This document shows, one piece after another, positions 60,037 through 61,730 of a stretch of DNA of 61,730 nucleotides. Made by a program: the position numbers and the translations under genes. This stretch comes from Oscillospiraceae bacterium (GTDB lineage Bacteria; Bacillota; Clostridia; Oscillospirales; Acutalibacteraceae), in the NCBI GenBank assembly GCA_015065865.1, contig SVPM01000006.1, forward strand, positions 1 through 61,730, in the 5' to 3' direction. The notes below the pieces were generated by a model. The model ran no database searches and was not told where the DNA came from. It saw nothing but the letters and a program-made list of their open reading frames with translations. How positions within the stretch are numbered: the first letter of the stretch is position 1; the number at the start of each line of letters is the position of its first letter.

Positions 60037-60079
60037 TTCAAGGGAGAAAGATTCCGCATCTTTCTCCCTTGAAAATTTT
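60037..60079 (-). terminator. Terminator after copA
   Basis: TTCAAGGGAGAAAGAT and ATCTTTCTCCCTTGAA, reaching into the copA stop codon. Confidence 0.85.
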
Positions 60080-61730
60080 ATTTCACCTTTGTTACCCTAT
60101 ATCCGGCGGCCTTTACGGCGGCGCGGACGGCGCTTTCATCTACACTCCCCGTGACGGTGGCGGTGCCGCTTTCGTGGGAAACGGCAAGCACGGTCAATTG
60201 CGGTATGCTTTCCAACGCTTCACGCACGTGTGCTTCACAGTGTCCGCACATCATCCCCTTAATGTGCACTGTTACACCGCCTGCGGTGTGCGGCAGACGA
60301 AAACGCCCGAGTCGCAGTGCGTTACTGATCACGCAAAAACTCGACAAACTCATTGCCGCCGCACCGAACATGGGGTTCAATTCCCAACCGAGCAACGGAA
60401 TAAACGCACCGGCCGCGAGCGGAATGCCGATGGTGTTGTATAAGAAGGCCCAAAACAGATTTTGGTGAATGATCCGCAAGGTGGCACGGCTGAGCTTGAT
60501 GGCCCCCACCGTGTCCGAAAGGCGACTGTGCATCAACACCACGTCGGCGGCATCTATCGCGATATCCGTACCTGCACCGACGGCAATTCCCACGTCTGCT
60601 CGTGTCAGTGCCGGTGCGTCGTTGATGCCGTCACCCACCATGGCAACACGACCTTTTTCCTGTAAACGGCGGATAACCGCATCCTTTTCATCGGGCAACA
60701 CTTCGGCGATCACTTCATCCACGCCCGCCGCCGCACCGATGGCGTGAGCGGTGCGGGCGGTATCGCCCGTGAGCATTACGGTGTGCAGACCCATTTTGTG
60801 CATCTCCTGCACCGCACGGGCGCTGTCCTCACGCAACGGGTCGGCCACGGCAAGTATGCCGAGCAGTGCGTTGTCTTTTGCGAAATACAGCGGTGTTTTG
60901 CCCTCATTTGCAAGTGCAGCGGCGGTTTCCTCCCACGCGGGGGAAAGGGTGACGAATTGACGGATAAAAGCGGCGTTGCCGCCTGCCAGCGTGTGACCGT
61001 TCTGCCGTGCAGTGAGCCCGTGTCCTGCTACCGCCTCAAACGCGGTCACGGGAGGCGCGGTAAGTCCCGCGGCTTCGGCGGCAGTTACCACTGCGTGCGC
61101 CAACGGGTGTTCGCTCTGTTTTTCGAGTGCGTAGGCGGCACGGAGCAGTTCGTCTTCCGTGATGCCGTCGGCAGGGATACGGTCGGTAAGTGCGGGTCGC
61201 CCTTCGGTGAGCGTGCCCGTTTTGTCCATTACCACCGTATCGACCCGTCCCGTGACCTCCAGTGCGGCGGCGGTCTTAAACAAGATACCGTGCTTTGCGC
61301 CCACGCCGCTTCCCACCATGATCGCCACGGGGGTGGCAAGCCCCAGCGCACACGGGCAACTGATGACCAACACGGCGATCCCGCGTGAGAGTGCAAAGCC
61401 CGCCGTCTGCCCACAGAGCAGCCACACGACGGCAGTGACGACGGCGATCGCCAGCACCACGGGAACGAACACACCGGCTACCGTATCCGCCGCTTTGGCA
61501 ATGGGGGCTTTGGTAGCGGCCGCATCGCTGACCATACGAACGATCTGTGCGTGGGTGGTGTCTTCGCCCACACGGGTGGCTTCACACACCAAAAAACCGC
61601 TGCGGTTGACGGTGGCGGCCGATACCGCATCTCCCACGGTTTTGTCTTGCGGGATGCTTTCACCTGTCAGCGCGGCCTCGTCCACCGCACCGCCGCCTTC
61701 GCGTATCACACCGTCCACGGGGATGCTTTC
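60078..61730 (-). CDS. copA: Copper-translocating P-type ATPase, partial (N-terminus outside window)
   Basis: The frame is open to the window edge, giving 550 C-terminal residues. All P1B ATPase parts are present: TGES of the actuator domain, the ion site SCPCALGLATP, the phosphorylation site DKTGTLTEG, SEHPLAHA, GDGINDAPAL, and the last two helices with the MSLSSFCVISNALRL motif of Cu+ pumps. A heavy-metal-binding domain with GMMCGHCEAHV sits at the C-terminus after a short linker; in most CopA proteins such domains are N-terminal. Whether another lies at the N-terminus cannot be seen. It would export Cu+ from the cytoplasm. Confidence 0.93.
   Translation of the reverse strand, partial: ESIPVDGVIREGGGAVDEAALTGESIPQDKTVGDAVSAATVNRSGFLVCEATRVGEDTTHAQIVRMVSDAAATKAPIAKAADTVAGVFVPVVLAIAVVTAVVWLLCGQTAGFALSRGIAVLVISCPCALGLATPVAIMVGSGVGAKHGILFKTAAALEVTGRVDTVVMDKTGTLTEGRPALTDRIPADGITEDELLRAAYALEKQSEHPLAHAVVTAAEAAGLTAPPVTAFEAVAGHGLTARQNGHTLAGGNAAFIRQFVTLSPAWEETAAALANEGKTPLYFAKDNALLGILAVADPLREDSARAVQEMHKMGLHTVMLTGDTARTAHAIGAAAGVDEVIAEVLPDEKDAVIRRLQEKGRVAMVGDGINDAPALTRADVGIAVGAGTDIAIDAADVVLMHSRLSDTVGAIKLSRATLRIIHQNLFWAFLYNTIGIPLAAGAFIPLLGWELNPMFGAAAMSLSSFCVISNALRLGRFRLPHTAGGVTVHIKGMMCGHCEAHVREALESIPQLTVLAVSHESGTATVTGSVDESAVRAAVKAAGYRVTKVK

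Overview
The window reads as a chromosomal segment of a moderately GC-rich, spore-forming anaerobic Firmicute, most likely an Oscillospirales/Ruminococcus-like member of the Clostridia. The support is a type I dockerin protein, SpoIIID and a SpoIIM-like protein, a PerR plus reverse-rubrerythrin pair, the IspH-S1 fusion typical of Clostridia, an L-box (lysine) riboswitch, intrinsic terminators after most units, and sigma-A promoters with 17-bp spacers. No insertion sequence, prophage or CRISPR array is visible.

Layout. 1-3.5 kb: end of a dockerin protein and a GH38 alpha-mannosidase. 3.5-6.1 kb: DUF1919 protein and two unknown membrane proteins. 6.1-7.5 kb: perR-reverse rubrerythrin behind two Per boxes, and tRNA-Ala. 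7.5-10 kb: ECF sigma factor with a membrane beta-propeller partner. 10-12.7 kb: murA-walJ-rlmH. 13-16.8 kb: gdhA, a DUF1846 protein, an RluA-type pseudouridine synthase. 16.9-22.9 kb: argG-argH-amino-acid ABC transporter-argF on one strand. 23-25 kb: mntP and an MFS transporter. 25-30 kb: queA-tgt-yajC and three membrane proteins. 30-33.1 kb: lysine riboswitch, asd-dapA-dapB. 33.3-35.1 kb: yfcE, bioY behind a structured leader, a zinc-ribbon membrane protein. 35.2-39.8 kb: an operon of an SPFH protein, a four-helix membrane protein, a TIR transmembrane protein with a degenerate L,D-transpeptidase-like ectodomain, and an L,D-transpeptidase lipoprotein, with a divergent HTH gene. 40-43.9 kb: spoIIID, DUF1858, trmK, rqcH, trmO. 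44-49.5 kb: xpt and a BMP-type nucleoside ABC transporter. 49.6-51 kb: FAD oxidoreductase. 51-56.6 kb: RpiR regulator, HI0933-type flavoprotein, cmk, plsC, ispH-rpsA with stop/start overlaps. 56.7-61.7 kb: zinc-ribbon membrane protein, phosphoesterase, AEC transporter, tRNA-Gly with a partial copy, and copA running off the end.

The most unusual system is the SPFH/TIR/L,D-transpeptidase operon at 35.2-39.8 kb. It couples an envelope-facing pseudoenzyme to a cytosolic TIR domain that keeps its predicted catalytic glutamate, next to an apparently active relative of the ectodomain. Second is the structured leader before bioY, whose 5' end can pair with the bioY Shine-Dalgarno sequence. Other points are a spoIIID ribosome site inside a terminator hairpin, an internal start for ribosomal protein S1 inside the IspH-S1 fusion together with an AT-rich patch, and a duplicated tRNA-Gly 3' end.

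All functional names come from reading motifs, lengths and gene order by eye. No database search was run.
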